DNA of 64,000 bases from Pandoraea sp. (lineage in GTDB: Bacteria; Pseudomonadota; Gammaproteobacteria; Burkholderiales; Burkholderiaceae). The stretch covers positions 1 to 64,000 of the forward strand of contig JARLJF010000081.1 in NCBI GenBank assembly GCA_031291335.1, read 5' to 3'. The translations under genes were made by a program, and so were the position numbers. The number at the start of each line of letters is the position of its first letter. Position 1 is the stretch's first letter. Shown piece after piece: positions 43,596 to 54,188 of this stretch. The notes under the pieces are model-generated. The model was given only the letters and a program-made list of their open reading frames with translations. It had not been told where the DNA came from and did no database searches.

Positions 43596-44456
43596 TCAGG
43601 CCGGATACTGCCCTGTGCGGGCCATCTCCATGAGACGGGCGATACGCTCTTCGGTCGCCGGGTGCGTCGAGAACAGGTTGGCGATCGTGCCGCCGGACAG
43701 CGGGTTCATGATCATCATTTGCGCCGTGGCGGGGTGCTGCTCGGCCGCCTCGAACGGAATACCCTGCGCGTAGCGGTGGATCTTGTCGAGCGCCGCAGCA
43801 AGCGCCTGCGGATCACCGGAGATTTCCGCACCGCCCCGGTCCGCTTCGAATTCACGGGCACGCGAAATCGCCATCTGAATCAGCGATGCGGCCAACGGCG
43901 CGAGAATCGCCACGGCGATGCTGGCGATCGGATTGGACGGGCGCCCGTTCTGGTCGCGTCCGCCGAAGAACATGGCGAAGTTGGCAAGCGCCGAAATGGC
44001 ACCGGCCATCGTCGCGGAGATCGTCGAGATGAGAATGTCGCGATGCTTCACGTGCGCCAGCTCGTGCGCCATCACGCCGCGCAGTTCGCGATCGGAGAGC
44101 ACGCGCAGAATGCCGGTCGTGGCAGCCACGGCGGCGTTCTCCGGGTTGCGGCCGGTTGCGAACGCATTGGGAGCGTCTTCGTTGATCAGGTAGACCTTCG
44201 GCATCGGCAGGCCAGCACGCTGCGACAGTTCACGCACCATGTTGTAGAACTGCGGTGCGCTCGTCTCGTCGACTTGCTGCGCGCTGTACATGCGCAGCAC
44301 CATCTTGTCCGAGAACCAGTACGAAAAGAAATTCATCGCGAGCGCGAACGCCAGCGCGAGCATCATGCCCTGCTTGCCGCCGATCATGCCGCCCACCACC
44401 ATGAACAACGCGGTGATGGCCGCCATCAGCAGGGTGGTCTTCATCCAATTGAACAT
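43596..44456 (-). CDS. htpX: Membrane zinc metalloprotease HtpX
   Basis: A 286-residue M48 family protease that degrades misfolded membrane proteins. Two N-terminal membrane helices ([29 protein letters not shown]) are followed by HELAH at 131-135, and a second pair of hydrophobic stretches, then REFEADRGG with the third zinc ligand (Glu). The ATG at 44456 has AGAGGAGA upstream, so the longer frame to 44549 is not used. The gene is monocistronic or nearly so. Confidence 0.96.
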   Translation of the reverse strand: MFNWMKTTLLMAAITALFMVVGGMIGGKQGMMLALAFALAMNFFSYWFSDKMVLRMYSAQQVDETSAPQFYNMVRELSQRAGLPMPKVYLINEDAPNAFATGRNPENAAVAATTGILRVLSDRELRGVMAHELAHVKHRDILISTISATMAGAISALANFAMFFGGRDQNGRPSNPIASIAVAILAPLAASLIQMAISRAREFEADRGGAEISGDPQALAAALDKIHRYAQGIPFEAAEQHPATAQMMIMNPLSGGTIANLFSTHPATEERIARLMEMARTGQYPA

Positions 44457-44668
44457 GGTTGTTCTCCTCTGCAAATCTTGATGACCCAAGGAAGCCACGC
44501 GCTTTGCGTGTCCTCGGGCGTTAGATGGAGCCGCACGTCGAAAATTCAACGTCTGCGGCTCCAGCTTAGATACTTTTCAGACGTTTGCCCCGAATTCCTG
44601 CCAATTCACCGACGTTTTGCGATTTTTTCCCGCTGTTTTGGTGGCAGGAACGTGTGAATCGGCATCTA

Positions 44669-45652
44669 TCAAGATGCCTGCGGGTTGGCCGTCACGAAGA
44701 CGTCACCCGATGCCAGTGTGAAGCCTGCGAGAAATTCGCGGACCGGCAGGCGTTTGCCACCGGGCTTCTGGCATTCAGTTACGCGCAGCGCCCCTTCCCC
44801 GCACGCGATGACGATGGCGTCAGCACTCACTTCGAGAACGGTACCGGGCGCAGCCCCCGGCTTGCCTGCCACAGCACTCGCGCGCCACAGCTTGACCGGG
44901 GTGTCGTGCACCGTGCCCAAGGCGCCCGGAAACGGATCGAACGCCCGCACCTGACGCGCCAGCACCTCGGCAGACTTGTGCCAGTCGAGCACGGCTTCCT
45001 GCTTCGCGATCTTCTCCGCGTAGGTCACGCCAGCTTCGGGCTGCGCGACAGACGGCAGATGCCCGTCGCGCGCAAGCTGACGCAATGCATCGACGATCAG
45101 CTTGCCGCCCAGCGCCGCCATGCGGTCGTGCAGCACCGCGGTGGTGTCTTCCGGGCCGATGGGCTCGGCCTCGCGCAGAATCATGGCGCCCGTATCGAGG
45201 CCCGCATCCATCTGCATGATGGTGATGCCGGTCTCGGCGTCACCCGACTCGATGGCGCGGTGAATCGGCGCAGCGCCACGCCAGCGCGGCAGCAGCGAAC
45301 CGTGAATGTTCAGGCAACCGTAGCGCGGCAGATCGAGCACTTCCTGCGGCAGGATGAGACCGTAGGCCGCCACGACCATGACGTCCGGCGCCAGCGCGCG
45401 CAGTTGCTCGATGGCGGTGGTCGCTTCCTCGGGGTACTTGCCGTTTCGACGCAGCGACGGCGGCTGCAATACCGGCATGCCGTGTTCCAGCGCGTAACGT
45501 TTGACCGGGCTGGCTTGCAGCTTCATCCCCCGTCCGGCAGGACGGTCCGGTTGAGTGAGCACCAACTCGACGGGAAAACCGGCGGCATCGATAGCAGCAA
45601 GCGCGGTTTGTGCGAATTCCGGCGTACCGGCGAAAACGATGCGAAGCGTCAT
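44669..45652 (-). CDS. fmt: Methionyl-tRNA formyltransferase
   Basis: A 327-residue Fmt that formylates initiator Met-tRNA. N-terminal [18 protein letters not shown], the formyl-folate site [20 protein letters not shown] and [12 protein letters not shown] are diagnostic. The C-terminal tRNA-binding barrel ([20 protein letters not shown] ... [13 protein letters not shown]) is complete. In most relatives it directly follows def; here an ArnT-like gene lies between them, 30 bases upstream. Confidence 0.97.
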   Translation of the reverse strand: MTLRIVFAGTPEFAQTALAAIDAAGFPVELVLTQPDRPAGRGMKLQASPVKRYALEHGMPVLQPPSLRRNGKYPEEATTAIEQLRALAPDVMVVAAYGLILPQEVLDLPRYGCLNIHGSLLPRWRGAAPIHRAIESGDAETGITIMQMDAGLDTGAMILREAEPIGPEDTTAVLHDRMAALGGKLIVDALRQLARDGHLPSVAQPEAGVTYAEKIAKQEAVLDWHKSAEVLARQVRAFDPFPGALGTVHDTPVKLWRASAVAGKPGAAPGTVLEVSADAIVIACGEGALRVTECQKPGGKRLPVREFLAGFTLASGDVFVTANPQAS

Positions 45653-45682
45653 GACGAACTTCCTCCTGCTGAACGCTGTAAC

Positions 45683-47455
45683 TTACTTGACGGTGCCAGT
45701 GCCGGCTGCGGCGCCCGGAGCGCCAGGCGCGAGGAACGCGCGGAAACGCTCATTGGTGTCGCCTGCCCGACCGCCCTGCCAGATCTCGCGCCAGCCGTCC
45801 GGCGCGGGAATGCGCGCGTTGGCCTTGTCGAGCAACAGCAGCACGCCACAACGCGACGCCTGCGCCAGATCCGGAAGCTGCACCGGACGCACATCGATGA
45901 AATAGTCGAGCATCGCGCGCTCCGACTCACCGACGTTGAACGACCCGATGCATGTGCTCGCGACCGACGAGCCCGCCGGTGCCACCTGCGCGAGCGATTC
46001 GCGCAGGTCGGCGAACGGCGTGCGGTAGCTGCGCGCCTCGTTGACCCACGGCAGCAGCAGCGTCGAGAGCGTTCCCCAGACGAACATCAACCCGGCGAAA
46101 CCGAAGACGAGCGCCCCCAGTTGACGGCGATGCACGATGGCCGTCACCCACAGCACGGCAATGACGAGTGCCGAGAGCACAAGCGCCGGCGAAAACGGCA
46201 GCACGTAATCGAGCGGCAACCACTTGCCGATCGGCCCGGCCGCGACGTGTCCGTTGCCCGTCAGTTGCAGGCCCCACCGCACCCACAGGAACACGCCCAG
46301 CACGCTCATGAGTACGAGCGCCACGCCTGACCATGTCCTCTCGAGCCATGCCGGCAGACGCACGCCGGCACCGAGCACGGCGATGGCCGGGAAGAGCGAC
46401 AACATATAGATATCGCGAATGGCCGACGAGACGACGAGCGTCAGCACGAACAGTCCCGAATACAGCCAGAGCATGGCCTGTTCCGGACGCTCGTTCAGCA
46501 AGCCGCGTACCCCGCCACCCTGCCGCCATTGCGAGATCAATGCGCCGAGGGCGAGCCAGCCCGCCGGGAACGTCAGCCCGATGAGGCTCGTGAGATCGTT
46601 CCAGTACGATTTGCGCTCGCCGCCGAGATGAACGAAGCCGAAGAACCGGCCGAAGTTGTTGTCCCAGAACCATTCGATGAAGAGCGGCTCGGAGGCGTGC
46701 CAGAACAATACGGGCCAGATGATGACCCAGGGCAGCGCCGCCAGCACCGCCCACGCGAGCGCGGCGGCATAGCGGCGGGTGCGATAGGCCGGCACCACGA
46801 GTACTGCGAGCGCGGTCAGCCCCAACACGCCGGGTACGAGCAGGCCCTTGCTCAGGAAGGCGATGCCGGCCCCCGTCCCGAACAGCAATCCCCACAAGCG
46901 ATTCGAATTCTCGGCTCTGGCCAAACGTGCCAACGCGGCGAGGGCAAGCGCCGCGCCTGCCAGTTGCGGCACATCCGCCGTGAGCTTGTGAATATTCTCG
47001 ATGGCCCCGAAGCTGCCGACCATCAACATGGGCGCGAGCCAATTGAAGGTGTCGGTATTGCGGGTGTCGCCCTCGTTGTGCGTGTTGGCCGGCCCGCATG
47101 CGTAAAGGCGCTGCGCCAGACGGCCGACACAGAGTACGGCCATCACGAGCCACGCGAGTACCGCAAGCTGTGCACCATCGAAGACCGGCAGCACGCCGGA
47201 TGCGAGGCGCGCGAAGAATGCCCCCGTCCAATACATGACAGGCGGCTTCTCCACGAAAGGATCGGCGGCCACGTGCGGCACGATCAGATCGTGACCCCGG
47301 AAGAAATTCAGGACCATGCCGACGGAATACGGCTCGTCGGCTTTCCAGGGGTCGCGGTCGAAAAGGCCGGCCAGCAGGAAGGCAAACAGGAGCGTGGCGC
47401 TCAGCCAGTAGATCGTGCGAGTGCGGGAGGACGACGAGGTGATGGCGATGGACAT
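45683..47455 (-). CDS. ArnT/PMT-like membrane glycosyltransferase
   Basis: A 590-residue polytopic GT-C transferase. The first periplasmic loop has LFDRDPWKADEPYSVGMVL, with the acidic ADEP motif that is a catalytic site in ArnT and PMT enzymes. Another conserved element is DPFVEKPPVMYWTGAFF (EKPP), followed by about ten to twelve membrane helices. Enzymes of this group move a lipid-linked sugar to lipid A or another acceptor. No arnBCA genes are near, so the sugar donor is unknown. It lies between def and fmt in the same orientation. Confidence 0.85.
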   Translation of the reverse strand: MSIAITSSSSRTRTIYWLSATLLFAFLLAGLFDRDPWKADEPYSVGMVLNFFRGHDLIVPHVAADPFVEKPPVMYWTGAFFARLASGVLPVFDGAQLAVLAWLVMAVLCVGRLAQRLYACGPANTHNEGDTRNTDTFNWLAPMLMVGSFGAIENIHKLTADVPQLAGAALALAALARLARAENSNRLWGLLFGTGAGIAFLSKGLLVPGVLGLTALAVLVVPAYRTRRYAAALAWAVLAALPWVIIWPVLFWHASEPLFIEWFWDNNFGRFFGFVHLGGERKSYWNDLTSLIGLTFPAGWLALGALISQWRQGGGVRGLLNERPEQAMLWLYSGLFVLTLVVSSAIRDIYMLSLFPAIAVLGAGVRLPAWLERTWSGVALVLMSVLGVFLWVRWGLQLTGNGHVAAGPIGKWLPLDYVLPFSPALVLSALVIAVLWVTAIVHRRQLGALVFGFAGLMFVWGTLSTLLLPWVNEARSYRTPFADLRESLAQVAPAGSSVASTCIGSFNVGESERAMLDYFIDVRPVQLPDLAQASRCGVLLLLDKANARIPAPDGWREIWQGGRAGDTNERFRAFLAPGAPGAAAGTGTVK

Positions 47456-47599
47456 CTCGGCAAACAGTCGGGAGTTGGCCCGACGGCAGACGTTCGAGAC
47501 GCCCCGTCGCAGCGGCGGAAGGCGGGCTCAGGGCCCGCGAGCGCTGCAAGTATAGAGGACTTTACCGGACGCGCCCACGCTGGGCGTCGCCGGATGGGG

Positions 47600-48103
47600 T
47601 CAGGCGCGCTCGACCTGCTTCTTCATCTTTTGCTTGATGCGGTTGCGCTTGAGCGGCGAGAGGTACTCGACGAACACGCGACCCTTGAGGTGATCCATCT
47701 CGTGCTGGATGCACACGGCGAGCAGGCCGTCGGCGTCCAGTTCGAACTTCTCGCCCTTCTCGTTCAGGGCGCGCACGCGCACGCGGTCCGCACGCTCGAC
47801 TTCGTCATAGATGCCGGGCACCGAGAGGCAGCCCTCCTCGTAGACCTTTTGTTCGTCGCTGCGCCAGACGATCTCGGGATTGATGAACACGCGCAGTTCG
47901 TCGCGCGTTTCCGAGAGATCCATCACGATGACCTGCTCGTGTACGTCGATCTGCGTGGCCGCGAGGCCAATGCCGGGGGCGTCGTACATGGTCTCGGCCA
48001 TGTCGTTGACGAGTTGGCGGATCCGGTCGTCGACCTGGGCGACCGGCTTGGCCACTTTGTGCAGACGAGGATCGGGGTATTGAAGAATTGTCAGTAATGC
48101 CAT
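47600..48103 (-). CDS. def: Peptide deformylase
   Basis: A 167-residue iron/zinc enzyme that removes the N-formyl group from new proteins. All three motifs are present: GIGLAATQ (44-51), EGCLSVP (Cys92) and QHEMDHLKG with His134, Glu135, His138. The ATG at 48103 ([14 protein letters not shown]) is the family start. It is divergent from dprA. Confidence 0.97.
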   Translation of the reverse strand: MALLTILQYPDPRLHKVAKPVAQVDDRIRQLVNDMAETMYDAPGIGLAATQIDVHEQVIVMDLSETRDELRVFINPEIVWRSDEQKVYEEGCLSVPGIYDEVERADRVRVRALNEKGEKFELDADGLLAVCIQHEMDHLKGRVFVEYLSPLKRNRIKQKMKKQVERA

Positions 48104-48246
48104 GATGAAAACGGGAATTCGCCGCATTGCCTTGGGGGTGGCCGCGAACGCACAATCTAGCGATGGTGACTGCGTCGCGAGGCTCTTTCGAGGCTCGTCA
48201 TGCAGGCAATTTCAGCCCTGGCCCCCCGGTCAATGCTTACCGGATA

Positions 48247-49662
48247 ATGAAAAATTTTAGCATAGCGCCCCTCTCGGCGCTGGCGGCCGGCGATACCCTG
48301 CCCGCCCGAGACACCCGATCCGACGCGGCTTCTGGCGTCACTGGCCCGCTTTCTGACGATGGCAACACCCGCGCGCCCGACAGCCATCAGATCGGTGCCG
48401 ACCACGCAGAAATCAAGGACTGGCTTCGGCTGTGTCACGCCCCCGGCGTGCCACCCGCTGCGGTACGGCGTCTGCTGGCGGCGTTCGGCCCGCCCGGCGC
48501 CATCTTCCGCGCGTCGCGCGCCGATCTCACCCGAGTCCTGTCCAACGATCTTGTTGCCCGGCTGCTGGCGCCGGTCGGCGCCGATCTGTCCGAGCACATC
48601 GCCCGCACCCTCGACTGGGCCAGCCGCCCCGGATGCGCCGTCGTGACATTGTCCGAACCCGCCTATCCGCGCGCGTTGCTCTCGCTCGGCGACCCACCGT
48701 CCATCCTTTATTGCCGCGGCGACATCGGACTGCCGAACCGGGCAGGCGACATGGCGGCAGCCCTCGTCGGCAGTCGTCGCGCCACGCCGCAGGGACGCGA
48801 CAACGCGCGGCAGTTCGCCCGAGCGCTCGGCGACGCGGGCGTCACCGTCGTGTCGGGACTGGCGGCCGGCATCGACGCCGCCGCGCACGAGGGTGCCCTG
48901 GAGACGGCCGGGCGCACCTGTGCGGTCGTGGGGACAGGGGCCGACGTCGTTTATCCGGCACGCCATCACGCGCTGGCCGAGCGCATCGCCGAACGCGGTC
49001 TGCTGCTGTCTGCGTTTCCCATCGGCACCCCGCCCCGGCCGGATCATTTCCCACGCCGCAACCGGTTGATCGCGGCGCTCGCACGATGCACGGTGGTCGT
49101 TGAAGCCACGACGCAATCGGGTTCGCTCATCACCGCGCGTCTGGCAGGCGAACTGGGCCGGGACGTGCTGGCCATTCCCGGCTCGATCCATGCGCCGCAA
49201 AGTCGGGGCTGTCACACCTTGATCCGGGATGGCGCCACGCTCGCGACGTCGCCCGAAGACGTCTTCGAGGCGCTGGGCATCGCGCGCGCCACCACCAAGC
49301 GTGACGCGAAGCCGTCCGAGGAGAAACGAGCCCGGCGCGCCGACACACAACGACATTCATCGCGAGGCCCGCAACCCACCGGCCCCGCCACCGACCGGCT
49401 CGACGTTGACGACGACGGGAACGCTCACGGCACGTCGGCTGTCCATGCCAGCATGACAACGTCGGCCAGCGAGCCACCGGGCATGGCAGCGGTCGTGGAA
49501 GCGCTGGGTTATGATCCCGTCAGCGCCGACACCCTCTGCGAACGCACCGGTCAGGGGATCACCGCAGTCCTCGCGCACCTGAGTGTGCTCGAACTCGATG
49601 GCCGGCTCGCGCGTCTGCCCGGCGGCCGGTTTGTGCGGCTGACATCGTCAGGCGTACGCTAG
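48247..49662 (+). CDS. dprA: DNA-processing protein DprA
   Basis: A 471-residue DprA, which loads RecA on incoming single-stranded DNA in transformation. The order is: N-terminal SAM-like segment, Rossmann domain with AALVGSRRATPQGRDNARQF, VTVVSGLAAGIDAAAHEGAL, GTGADVVYPARHHAL, FPRRNRLIAALA and ATTQSGSLITARLAGELGRD. Then comes a ~100-residue hydrophilic linker (about 340-400) and a C-terminal winged helix (ADTLCERTGQGITAVLAHLSVLELDG). The start at 48247 (MKNFSIAPLSALAAG) is a guess among in-frame codons; the frame is open to 48127. Confidence 0.93.
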   Translation: MKNFSIAPLSALAAGDTLPARDTRSDAASGVTGPLSDDGNTRAPDSHQIGADHAEIKDWLRLCHAPGVPPAAVRRLLAAFGPPGAIFRASRADLTRVLSNDLVARLLAPVGADLSEHIARTLDWASRPGCAVVTLSEPAYPRALLSLGDPPSILYCRGDIGLPNRAGDMAAALVGSRRATPQGRDNARQFARALGDAGVTVVSGLAAGIDAAAHEGALETAGRTCAVVGTGADVVYPARHHALAERIAERGLLLSAFPIGTPPRPDHFPRRNRLIAALARCTVVVEATTQSGSLITARLAGELGRDVLAIPGSIHAPQSRGCHTLIRDGATLATSPEDVFEALGIARATTKRDAKPSEEKRARRADTQRHSSRGPQPTGPATDRLDVDDDGNAHGTSAVHASMTTSASEPPGMAAVVEALGYDPVSADTLCERTGQGITAVLAHLSVLELDGRLARLPGGRFVRLTSSGVR

Positions 49663-49782
49663 CGAATACCCGGCTGACCGAGGGCAGGATGTCACGTGCT
49701 CAAGGCCTGCGCCTGAAAGGCGCTGGCACGCTGGCAATGGCTGCACTCCCCCAATACCCAGATACCGATACCCACCGACACC

Positions 49783-50172
49783 ATGCCCGTTTTCGATCCC
49801 GTCGCCGACCGTTCCGCGCTAGCCGCCGCGCTGGCCGATGGCAACACGCGTCTCGTGGCTTGCTTGTGCGCGGCGTGGTGCGGCACCTGCCGTGAGTACG
49901 CGCAGACGTTCGAACAGTTGGCGGCCAGCCATCCGGAGTTGTGTTTCGTCTGGGTGGACATCGAGACGCACGCCGACTGGCTGGACGATCACGACATCGA
50001 GAACTTCCCGACCTTGCTGGTTCAGGACGCCCGCCAGCCGGCCGAGCAGGCCCGTTTCTTTGGTCCGGTGCTGCCCGCCATCGGCATTCTCGAACGAATG
50101 CTGGATGCCCGTGTGCTGGGCGACGCGACCGTTGTGGCCCCCGCGCTGCGCGAGCATCTCCTTGCCGGATAA
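49783..50172 (+). CDS. Thioredoxin-family protein
   Basis: A 129-residue cytoplasmic protein with a thioredoxin-like fold. The active-site motif is CAAWCGTCREYAQTFEQLA (WCGTC), with the cis-Pro region in ENFPTLLVQD. No signal peptide is present. It sits between dprA and topB on the same strand; the redox partner is unknown. Confidence 0.88.
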   Translation: MPVFDPVADRSALAAALADGNTRLVACLCAAWCGTCREYAQTFEQLAASHPELCFVWVDIETHADWLDDHDIENFPTLLVQDARQPAEQARFFGPVLPAIGILERMLDARVLGDATVVAPALREHLLAG

Positions 50173-50397
50173 CGCCTGCCGGAACCGGACGACGGCAACG
50201 CCTGGCGCGGCGTGGCGCCGTGCCACAGTCCCGACACCGCCTCGCCGGCCCACGCTTGCCGCCGGCCTGCGACGCGCTTATGATGTGCCGCTCTCTGGCA
50301 CGCCTTGTGCCCGATTCGACGGCAACGCCGGATTGGCTATATGTTATAAAGCCAACGAATGTCGCTTGGCGACACCCCCTCAACATTACCTAACGTC

Positions 50398-53115
50398 ATG
50401 TCAAAAGCTCTGATCATTGCCGAGAAACCGTCTGTCGCGAATGACATCGCGCGGGCGTTGGGCGGCTTTACCAAGCATGACGAGTACTTCGAGAACGACG
50501 AATACGTCGTCTCGTCGGCGGTTGGCCACCTCGTCGAAATCGGCGCGCCGGAAGACTATGAAGTCAAACGCGGCAAGTGGAGCTTCGCCAACCTTCCCGT
50601 GATTCCCCCGCATTTCGACCTCAAGCCGATCGCCAAGAGCGAGTCGCGCCTGAAGGTGCTCACCCGTCTCATCAAGCGTAAGGACGTGGACGTCCTGATC
50701 AACGCCTGTGACGCGGGGCGCGAAGGGGAACTGATTTTCCGTCTGATTGCACAACACGCGAAGGCGAAGCAGCCTGTCCAGCGTCTGTGGCTGCAATCGA
50801 TGACGCCGCAGTCGATTCGCGACGGCTTCAAGCGCCTGCGCACCGACGACGACATGCTGCCGCTGGCCGATGCCGCGCGCAGTCGTGCCGAAGCCGACTG
50901 GCTGGTGGGCATCAACGGCACGCGTGCCATGACCGCCTTCAACAGCAAGGGTGGCGGCTTCTTCCTGACGACGGTCGGTCGCGTACAAACGCCGACGCTG
51001 TCGATCGTGGTGGAACGCGAAGAGAAGATTCGCAAGTTCGTCTCGCGCGACTACTGGGAAGTGAAGGCGGAGTTCGTCGCGGCCGCCGGCTTCTACGAAG
51101 GCCGCTGGTTCGACCCGAGCTTCAAGCGCAACGAATTCGACCCGGAGCAGCGAGACTCGCGCCTCTGGAGCGTGGCAGCCGCCGAATCGGTCGTGGCCGC
51201 CGTGCGCGGCAAGCACGGCACGGTCACGGAAGAGTCGAAGCCGACGTCGCAACTCTCGCCGCTGCTGTTCGACCTGACGAGCCTGCAGCGCGAAGCCAAC
51301 AGCCGCTTCGGCTTCTCCGCGAAGAACACGCTAGGTCTGGCGCAGGCGCTGTACGAAAAGCACAAGGTGCTGACGTACCCGCGTACTGACGCACGCGCAC
51401 TGCCGGAAGACTATCTGGACACCGTCAAAGAGACGATGACAGTGCTCAAGGAGAGCAACAACTATCACCAGTTCGCCAACCAGGTCCTGAACAAGGGCTG
51501 GGTCAAGCCGAACAAGCGGATCTTCGATAACAGCAAGATCAGCGATCACTTTGCCATCATCCCGACGCTGCAGGCGCCGAAGAACCTCTCCGAGCCGGAA
51601 CAAAAACTGTACGACCTGGTGGTCAAGCGCTTCCTGGCGGTGTTCTTCCCGGCGGCCGAATCGCTGGTGACGACCCGCATCACGGAAGTGGTCGGTCACC
51701 ACTTCAAGACCGAAGGCAAAGTGCTGGTCAACGCCGGCTGGCTTGCCATCTACGGCAAGGAAGGCGCGGGCGACGGGAAAGACAGCAAGGACGTCAAGGA
51801 AGAGCAGCCGAACCTCGTGCCGGTCGCAAAGGACGAGAAGGTCGGCGTGGACAAGGTCGAAGCCGTCGGTCTGCAGACCAAGCCGCCGGCGCGCTACAGC
51901 GAAGCGACGCTGCTCTCCGCGATGGAAGGCGCGGGCAAGCTCGTGGAAGACGGCGAATTGCGCGAGGCGATGGCGGGCAAGGGGCTGGGCACACCGGCGA
52001 CGCGCGCGGCCATCATCGAAGGCTTGCTGACGGAAAAGTACCTCGTGCGCGAGGGCCGCGAGTTGCATCCGACGGCCAAAGCGTTCCAGTTGATGACGCT
52101 CCTGCGCGGCCTCGGCGTGGACGAACTCACGTTGCCCGAACTCACGGGCGAGTGGGAAGCCAAGCTCTCGCAGATCGAACGCGGCGGCCTCAAGCGTGAC
52201 GAGTTCATGCAAGAAATCGCGCAAATGACGCAAACCATCGTCAAGCGCGCGAAGGAATACGACTCGGACACGATCCCCGGCGACTACGCCACGCTCACGA
52301 CACCCTGCCCGCATTGTGGCGGCGTGGTCAAAGAGAACTACCGCCGTTTCGCGTGCACGAACTGCAACTTCTCGATCTCGAAAATTCCGGGCGGACGTCA
52401 GTTCGAAATCCCGGAGGTCGAAGAACTGCTCAAGAACAAGACGATCGGACCGCTCTCGGGTTTCCGCAGCAAGATGGGCCGTCCGTTCTCGGCCATTATC
52501 AAGCTCTCGCCCGATGACGAAATGGGCTACAAGCTCGAGTTCGACTTCGGCCAGGACAACGGCGACGAAGACGGCGAAGCCCCGGACTTCACCGGACAGG
52601 AGCCGGTGGGCCATTGCCCGAAGTGCAACGCTCGCGTGTTCGAACACGGCATGCGTTATGTCTGCGAAAACGCGGTGGCCAATCCGAAGACCTGCGACTT
52701 CACGTCCGGCAAGGTGATTCTCCAGCAGGAAATCACGCGCGAGCAGATTCACAAGCTGCTCACTGAAGGCAAGACGGATCTGCTGACGAACTTCAAATCG
52801 TCGCGCACCGGCCGCACGTTCAAGGCGTATCTGGCCAAGCAGAAGGACGGCAAGATCGGCTTTGAATTCGAGGCGAAAGCCCCGAAGAAGACCGCTGCGA
52901 AGGCGGGCGACGCCGGCACCGAGGGCGACGAGAAGGCCGCACCGGCACGCAAGACGGCAGCGAAGACCGCGGCCGCCAAGGCGCCGGCAAAGGCCCCGGC
53001 GAAGAAGGCAGCGGCCAAGAAGACGACGGCGAAGGCCAAACCGGCCACGAAGTCAGCCTCCAGCGCTTCGGACGACACCTCGGCTCCCTTCGACGAAGAC
53101 GACGCGCCGTTCTAA
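50398..53115 (+). CDS. topB: DNA topoisomerase III (type IA) with Lys/Ala-rich tail
   Basis: A 905-residue topoisomerase. The TOPRIM domain begins MSKALIIAEKPSVANDIARAL and holds INACDAGREGELIFRLIA. The catalytic Tyr327 is in VLTYPRTDARALP. Zinc-ribbon elements follow in the C-terminal third (CPHCGG ... CTNCNFS and CPKCNA ... CENAVANPKTC). The last ~60 residues are a Lys/Ala/Pro tail like histone H1, probably for non-specific DNA binding. The ATG at 50398 was chosen as it starts the TOPRIM domain. A terminator pair follows the gene. Confidence 0.95.
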   Translation: MSKALIIAEKPSVANDIARALGGFTKHDEYFENDEYVVSSAVGHLVEIGAPEDYEVKRGKWSFANLPVIPPHFDLKPIAKSESRLKVLTRLIKRKDVDVLINACDAGREGELIFRLIAQHAKAKQPVQRLWLQSMTPQSIRDGFKRLRTDDDMLPLADAARSRAEADWLVGINGTRAMTAFNSKGGGFFLTTVGRVQTPTLSIVVEREEKIRKFVSRDYWEVKAEFVAAAGFYEGRWFDPSFKRNEFDPEQRDSRLWSVAAAESVVAAVRGKHGTVTEESKPTSQLSPLLFDLTSLQREANSRFGFSAKNTLGLAQALYEKHKVLTYPRTDARALPEDYLDTVKETMTVLKESNNYHQFANQVLNKGWVKPNKRIFDNSKISDHFAIIPTLQAPKNLSEPEQKLYDLVVKRFLAVFFPAAESLVTTRITEVVGHHFKTEGKVLVNAGWLAIYGKEGAGDGKDSKDVKEEQPNLVPVAKDEKVGVDKVEAVGLQTKPPARYSEATLLSAMEGAGKLVEDGELREAMAGKGLGTPATRAAIIEGLLTEKYLVREGRELHPTAKAFQLMTLLRGLGVDELTLPELTGEWEAKLSQIERGGLKRDEFMQEIAQMTQTIVKRAKEYDSDTIPGDYATLTTPCPHCGGVVKENYRRFACTNCNFSISKIPGGRQFEIPEVEELLKNKTIGPLSGFRSKMGRPFSAIIKLSPDDEMGYKLEFDFGQDNGDEDGEAPDFTGQEPVGHCPKCNARVFEHGMRYVCENAVANPKTCDFTSGKVILQQEITREQIHKLLTEGKTDLLTNFKSSRTGRTFKAYLAKQKDGKIGFEFEAKAPKKTAAKAGDAGTEGDEKAAPARKTAAKTAAAKAPAKAPAKKAAAKKTTAKAKPATKSASSASDDTSAPFDEDDAPF

Positions 53116-53133
53116 GCAGATCGAGCACCGCCC

Positions 53134-53193
53134 GTTGCCCCGGTAACATCGGGGCAACGAAAAACGGCCACTTCCTCACGGAGTGGCCGTTTT
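53134..53193. terminator. Two hairpins between topB and the LysR gene
   Basis: First, GTTGCCCCG with CGGGGCAAC (53134-53142 and 53150-53158). Second, AAAACGGCCACT with AGTGGCCGTTTT (53161-53172 and 53182-53193). The second has T-tracts on both strands and can terminate both convergent genes. Confidence 0.85.
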
Positions 53194-53219
53194 GCCATCT
53201 GGCAGCATGAACTACTACG

Positions 53220-54188
53220 TCACACGGGAATTTCCGTGATCGGCGTAGTCGGCGATGGCAGCTTGGGGGGCACCCAGCGCTCGGCGGCCGAAATACCTTC
53301 GTTCTGACGGAAATATTCGACTGTCAGGTCGATGAAGCCACGCGTCTTCGCCGACAGATACTTGCGGCTCGGATAGACGAGCGAAACATCGACCGGCGTC
53401 TGCGAGAAGTTGCGCAGCAGCGCGACAAGATCGCCATCGCGCACGTCGTTACCCACGAGGTACGACGGCAGGAACGCGATGCCGTGTCCGAGCAACACCG
53501 ACTGGCGCAGCAGTGCCGTGTTGTTGCAGATGAACTTGTTCTGCACACGCACCCGCACCTCGCCATCCGGGCCGGAAAACACGCGGTCGTCGCTCCAGAA
53601 GTCGTTCGGCAGGCCCAGCACGCCGTGCTCGCCCAGCTCCTGCGGCGTGACGGGTTCCCCGTGCTCGGCGATGTAAGCGGGCGACGCGCAAAGCATCACG
53701 CGTGTCTCGGCGAGTACACGCGAAATCAGGCTTTCGCTATTGATCATGCGCGTGAGCAGAATGCCGCAGTCGTAGCCTTCTTCCACCAGATCGATCGCAC
53801 GATCGGTCAGGGTGAGATCGACCACCACCTTCGGGTGCATCTCCTGATACTTCTTGACGAGCGGGGCGAGGTTTCGCAAGCCGAACGAGACCGGCGCGAC
53901 AACCTTCAGGGTGCCTTTGGGATCGCGAGACGCACTGGAGATGAGGGCGTCGGCCTCGTCGACTTCGTCGATGATCTGCCGGCAGCGTTCGAGATACACC
54001 TGCCCGGCGCCGGTCAGCGACAGGCTGCGGGTGGTGCGGTTGAGAAGGCGAACGCCGAGGTGCGATTCCAGTTCTGCGACGTGCCGCGTGACCACAGCGG
54101 CCGACAGATCCATCTGGGCAGCCGTACGGGCGAAGCTCCCGTTGTCGGCCACCTTGACGAAAACGCGCATCGATTGCAGTCGGTCCAT
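53220..54188 (-). CDS. LysR-family transcriptional regulator
   Basis: A 322-residue LysR-type regulator. The winged helix-turn-helix is at the N-terminus (MDRLQSMRVFVKVADNGSF, AAVVTRHVAELESHLGVRLL, NRTTRSLSLTGAGQVYLERC). A two-lobed effector domain follows (LKVVAPVSFGLRNLAPLVKK ... GHGIAFLPSYLVGNDVRDGD). A short Pro-rich tail (PPKLPSPTTPITEIPV) closes it. The start at 54188 fits the family. Targets are not evident; it is divergent from hemN. Confidence 0.93.
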   Translation of the reverse strand: MDRLQSMRVFVKVADNGSFARTAAQMDLSAAVVTRHVAELESHLGVRLLNRTTRSLSLTGAGQVYLERCRQIIDEVDEADALISSASRDPKGTLKVVAPVSFGLRNLAPLVKKYQEMHPKVVVDLTLTDRAIDLVEEGYDCGILLTRMINSESLISRVLAETRVMLCASPAYIAEHGEPVTPQELGEHGVLGLPNDFWSDDRVFSGPDGEVRVRVQNKFICNNTALLRQSVLLGHGIAFLPSYLVGNDVRDGDLVALLRNFSQTPVDVSLVYPSRKYLSAKTRGFIDLTVEYFRQNEGISAAERWVPPKLPSPTTPITEIPV

